DNA of 37,230 bases. Origin: Xanthobacter autotrophicus (GTDB taxonomy: Bacteria; Pseudomonadota; Alphaproteobacteria; Rhizobiales; Xanthobacteraceae). This document shows, piece after piece, positions 34,545-37,230 of the stretch. Made by a program: the position numbers and the translations under genes. The notes beneath the pieces are model-generated. The model was not told where the DNA came from. It did not search any database and saw only the letters and a program-made list of their open reading frames with translations. Location of the stretch: contig NZ_JAIVFN010000032.1 in assembly GCF_030015065.1 (NCBI RefSeq), positions 1-37,230 of the forward strand. Direction: 5' to 3'. Numbering within the stretch: position 1 is the stretch's first letter; the number at the start of each line of letters is the position of its first letter.

Positions 34545-35399
34545 ATGGCCTTCGACGCCGACGATCTGCACCCGATGCGCTTCCTGCGCCAATTGCCCGC
34601 AGCGCGTGCGATCATCCGGCGGGAGGTCCACCACTGCCGCAACGGGTTGCTGAGTTCCGACGCCTTCCAGCGCATCGCCGACGCCGGCATGACCGCCTAC
34701 AATCAAGCGCTGGGCAAACTCCCCTTTGAGAAGCGACCGGAGAGCACGGACGCGGCCGTCGATACGGTGAGCACCCTCGCCCATCTCGTGTCCTTCGCCG
34801 CCGGGGGACGCAATTCCTTCTGGCTCCCGCCTCAGTTGGTAGCACTGCTCGGGCAAACCGATCTGGGCGATATCCGGCTCGCCGAAGGTGTCGATGACGT
34901 CCGCAAGGACGGATTTCCAATCAGCAGCCCGCACCTCTCCGGTTACGAGCGCGCGGCCTTGTTCAATCAGGCCGCACTCCCCACCGCCAGCAACGTACTC
35001 GCCTTGCTTTGTAACGCTCTCTGCCTGCTATCGACGGAACCTGCGCTCGGCGCGCCCGAATGGCCGAAGCAAGCCCCCTCCACTCTTGTCGACGCGATTG
35101 CCAACGCCACCACGCCCAAGCGCCTTAGAACCGCGGTTGGCCGTCTCGCGGACGACGGCTATTTCTCGGTCCGCAGGCTCAATTTTCACACCGGTGCGGT
35201 CGAAATCCCTGCCGATGGCGCGCCGGACTCCAGCTTGCCGGGGCGCGAGGTCGCAGCGCATTGGCGGCGCAGCCATTGGCGGCGCCAGCCGCACGGTCCC
35301 GGCCTCAGCGAGCGTCGCCTTATCTGGATCCGTTCCGCACTGGTGCGCCAGGATCGCGGCGAGCCGGCCGTTGGCCACCTCTACGCGATGACGGAGTAA
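34545..35399 (+). CDS. Unknown accessory protein with C-terminal HWRRxHWRRQ motif
   Basis: The 284-residue protein begins MAFDADDLHPMRFLRQLPAA. It is soluble with no signal peptide. The conserved part is the end: VAAHWRRSHWRRQPHGPG, then RRLIWIRSALVRQDRGEP and GHLYAM. This 'HWRRGHWRRQ..G..L..l.WI.P..V' ending is shared by uncharacterised plasmid and phage proteins. No catalytic motif is evident. The motif is basic and could touch nucleic acid (inference). It follows the recombinase on the same strand. Confidence 0.6.
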   Translation: MAFDADDLHPMRFLRQLPAARAIIRREVHHCRNGLLSSDAFQRIADAGMTAYNQALGKLPFEKRPESTDAAVDTVSTLAHLVSFAAGGRNSFWLPPQLVALLGQTDLGDIRLAEGVDDVRKDGFPISSPHLSGYERAALFNQAALPTASNVLALLCNALCLLSTEPALGAPEWPKQAPSTLVDAIANATTPKRLRTAVGRLADDGYFSVRRLNFHTGAVEIPADGAPDSSLPGREVAAHWRRSHWRRQPHGPGLSERRLIWIRSALVRQDRGEPAVGHLYAMTE

Positions 35400-35440
35400 G
35401 GTTGAGGGACGAAGAGGACCCGCTTCCGAATTCGGCGGTG

Positions 35441-35600
35441 ATGAACAATCCAGTCCCTACGGAGCCTCTCCCCTCCTCCGCCGATGCATCTCGAACGACT
35501 TGCGAACCGCGCTCGCGACTACATCGTGGCCTCGAGCTCGGCGAACACGCGGCGGACTTACGCATCACACTGGAGACACTTCTCCGGCCGGTGCTGGCCG
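35441..35600 (+). pseudogene. Tyrosine recombinase N-terminal remnant
   Basis: An ATG at 35441 opens MNNPVPTEPLPSSADA, and the pattern continues one frame over as HLERLANRARDYIVASSSAN, TRRTYASHWRHF. This is the SAM-like core-binding domain of plasmid-type integrases. A frameshift near 35485 and loss of homology after about 35590 leave no catalytic domain. Downstream to 35755 is unassigned; a 12-bp palindrome TGTTTGCAAACA sits at 35671-35682. Confidence 0.6.
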
Positions 35601-35755
35601 GAAAAGCCTCGACCTGCAGACGCTCCTGCGGGAGCATGGCTCACCCCTTGGCGCGATCTCGATCTGAACCTGTTTGCAAACACCTCCATTTTAGAAGGTA
35701 ATAGCAATCGCAGGCCATGTGGAGGATCTCAACCGCAGGGAATAGCTCCCCCTTC

Positions 35756-36238
35756 TTACGACCCGAACAAACGTCGGTCCCAAAAGACCGGTTGATGCAG
35801 GCTCGCCTCGATCATTTTGAACTCGGAGTGCGCCGGATTAATGAGAATGTTGCTGTCAAGCTGCGCAACAACACTCGGCACCAGCAGGATCGCGCTGCGC
35901 TTCTCCAGGCACCAGCGTTCCCCGAACACTTTGCTGACCGTCGCGGGCATGCTGTCCCAGCCCGGAAGCGCCGGCAGCGAGAAAACTTCGTAGGACAGGC
36001 CTCTTGGCAAGGTGATTTCGACATAGTGTTGGTTCGGTGGCAACCGCCCGCTGCCATGCGCCAGCTTCTCCAGCAAGGCTGTCGAATAGTGCTGGCTGGT
36101 ATAGATCAACGGACTGCTGGGTGTGTTCCACCGCCCCGGCGCAATGGTCGAGCCGGTCGCGTCGAAGATTGAATAGGAACCGTTCGGATCACCGATCCTG
36201 AAGCTCGACAACGTTCGGTCGAGGATCTGCACCGTCAC
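35756..36238 (-). CDS. RES-domain toxin (NAD+-degrading family)
   Basis: The 160-residue protein has the RES layout: SSFRIGDPNGSYSIFDATGS, APGRWNTPSSPLIYTSQHYS, then TALLEKLAH and FGERWCLEKRSAILLVPSVV, ending NPAHSEFKMIEASLHQPVFW. The Arg, Tyr and Glu positions used by RES toxins to break down NAD+ are present (RWN, IYTS, LLEKL). Translation begins at a GTG (36238) that overlaps the antitoxin TGA (GTGA), so the toxin depends on antitoxin translation. Toxins of this family stop growth by lowering NAD+. Confidence 0.88.
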   Translation of the reverse strand: MTVQILDRTLSSFRIGDPNGSYSIFDATGSTIAPGRWNTPSSPLIYTSQHYSTALLEKLAHGSGRLPPNQHYVEITLPRGLSYEVFSLPALPGWDSMPATVSKVFGERWCLEKRSAILLVPSVVAQLDSNILINPAHSEFKMIEASLHQPVFWDRRLFGS

Positions 36239-36693
36239 GCAGCGCTGCCATACTTCAGGCGGCCGAGGGTATCGAGGACCAGTTCGGCCCCGATCTCGCT
36301 TTGGATGACGACATCGATCGGGCGCTTGTCCTCGAGCATTGGATGCGGCCTGAAGAGGAAAGCGCGCGCTTCCGCCTCGCTTTGCCAGACCTCCAAGGCG
36401 AGGCTCCACACTCGTGCCAGACGCGCGAGACGCGTGCCTTCATCCGAAGATAGGCGATGCGATGCCTTGCGCCGCTCATAGGTCGCCTTGGGGACGAGCC
36501 TGTACTTGAAGTGGGCATCGCCTGGCGCCAGAAGCTGAGACACACGTTCGAGCGCTCCGAGCGGCAAGCCATCTTCGATGCGCGCGATCAGTCCGAACGG
36601 CGAACGAGCCGCCGCTTCCTTCGCGGGAAGCCCTAGCACGTCGGCGACATCCGTGAACGCAAGCATCATGGCCTCCATTTCAAGTGAGACCAT
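36235..36693 (-). CDS. Xre/MbcA/ParS-family antitoxin for the RES toxin
   Basis: The protein has 152 residues from the ATG at 36693, which has GAGG six bases upstream. ATGs at 36678 and 36669 are alternatives, and the second also has GGAGG before it. It contains a helix-turn-helix-like N-terminal part and the MbcA/ParS toxin-binding (DUF2384) C-terminus: LARVWSLALEVWQSEAEARA, FLFRPHPMLEDKRPIDVVIQ, then ELVLDTLGRLKYG. It neutralises the RES toxin and probably represses its promoter through CCTCA-CA-TGAGG at 36700-36711. Confidence 0.87.
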   Translation of the reverse strand: MVSLEMEAMMLAFTDVADVLGLPAKEAAARSPFGLIARIEDGLPLGALERVSQLLAPGDAHFKYRLVPKATYERRKASHRLSSDEGTRLARLARVWSLALEVWQSEAEARAFLFRPHPMLEDKRPIDVVIQSEIGAELVLDTLGRLKYGSAA

Positions 36694-36699
36694 ACATAG

Positions 36700-36711
36700 C
36701 CTCACATGAGG
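36700..36711. promoter_or_regulatory. Palindrome CCTCA-CA-TGAGG, candidate antitoxin operator
   Basis: This inverted repeat lies seven bases upstream of the antitoxin ATG at 36693. Its TGAGG half also supplies the GAGG of the ribosome site region. Autorepression is typical for the family; binding here is inferred. Confidence 0.4.
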
Positions 36712-36872
36712 TTGAGCGCAAGCATTTGCTCCATCTATGTCGCGCTCGCCTCTCGCTCCCAACCGATCGGTTATCCGTATCCTAGGCAATTGGAAATCCA
36801 CCAATCGACAGCCTCTCAGGCACTCCACTGGCCGGCGACCGGAAAATCGAGCTTCTCGACGGGCCTCTCGGC

Positions 36873-37103
36873 CGGCTAATTGGTTATGTGCGTGTTTCCG
36901 CGGACGAACGGGCCGCGGAAGCGCAGGAAGTCGAACTTCCCTCGGCCGGCTGCGACCTCAGCATCTAAGAGCACAGTTCCGGCGCGGCCTGAGCCCACCC
37001 CGCCCTTGCGCAACTGCTGCAAGAGATCGCAGCCGCCGACGACACTGCGGCTCGACGGCCTAGCGCACTCCGTCAGCCATCCGCTCGAGGTGATCGAGAA
37101 CAC
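36873..37103 (+). pseudogene. Decayed second serine recombinase
   Basis: The frame reads RLIGYVRVSADERAAEAQEV, ELPSAGCDLSI, stop, EHSSGAA, stop, AHPALAQLLQEIAAADD, and after a frameshift RLDGLAHSVSHPLEVIEN. It follows the intact recombinase at 33311 residue by residue (RLIGYARVS, AGC, EHGSGA, RLDRLARSVSHLLAVIED). It has two stop codons and at least one frameshift. Similarity ends at 37103, where the 42-bp repeat begins. It is a separate, more distant gene, not a recent duplicate. Confidence 0.75.
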
Positions 37104-37145
37104 GCATTATCGGTCGTTATTCACCTTTATATAGAAATGGCCATT
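37104..37145. repeat. 42-bp direct repeat, right copy
   Basis: It is identical to 32864-32905. It lacks the left half of the palindrome present at the other copy: here the bases before it (GAGAACAC) belong to the decayed recombinase. Nothing further is recognised from 37146 to the end of the window. Confidence 0.85.
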
Positions 37146-37230
37146 TTCACGGCCTTGACGCCCGCGAATGGCCAACGGCCGGGTCCAGGATCGCGAGATT
37201 CCGCGTCTGCAGGTGTCGTGCATTTCATCA

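Noticed and set aside
1-37230. CRISPR array, rRNA or tRNA genes
   Set aside because: No regularly spaced repeats and no cloverleaf or rRNA-like segment were seen; the only long direct repeat is the pair of 42-bp copies.

Overview
The window is GC-rich and reads as accessory DNA of an alphaproteobacterium, most likely of the order Rhizobiales (Xanthobacter, Azorhizobium or methylobacterial type). The signs are a fused MrpAB subunit as in rhizobial Pha systems, a DUF1403/ScpB gene pair, and many insertion sequences. The large share of mobile-element remnants, two toxin-antitoxin pairs and several recombinases suggest a plasmid or genomic island. This placement is inferred; no chromosomal marker or rRNA is present.

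Layout. 1-541: the end of an IS3-type element cutting an MFS transporter. 538-7118: a copper/heavy-metal block on the minus strand (His-rich EamA transporter, 40-residue Met-rich membrane peptide, CopA-type ATPase, ICMT-like methyltransferase, DUF2933 protein, Spy/CpxP-like protein, exported Cys/His protein behind an FNR/FixK-like box, GDCCVxC protein). 7444-11040: cusA followed upstream by a truncated cusB. 11177-12037: a Sel1-repeat protein. 12191-16173: a complete IS3-family element, then a complete IS21-family element. 16174-19600: a scrap-yard of IS66, tyrosine recombinase, livM and IS256 fragments around an intact HigBA-like toxin-antitoxin pair. 19610-29368: a plus-strand ion-homeostasis block (P2-type ATPase, universal stress protein, Mrp antiporter operon with a frameshift in mrpD). 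29401-30331: an IS5-type remnant and a damaged DUF2971 gene. 30309-37145: a three-gene operon (DUF1403, ScpB, unknown helical protein) divergent from a long serine recombinase, an unknown gene, an integrase remnant, a RES/Xre toxin-antitoxin pair and a decayed second serine recombinase, bracketed by a perfect 42-bp direct repeat.

How the genes work together. The copper block handles cytosolic export (CopA), efflux across both membranes (CusA, now lacking most of its adaptor CusB and any CusC) and periplasmic protection (Spy-like and small Cys/His/Met-rich proteins). The P-type ATPase, UspA and Mrp genes form an ion and pH stress module, though a frameshift probably damages the antiporter. The rightmost block looks like a stability or mobility module: recombinase, resolvase-like site, toxin-antitoxin pair and an ScpB-containing operon without SMC or ScpA. 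That last block is the best candidate for an undescribed system.
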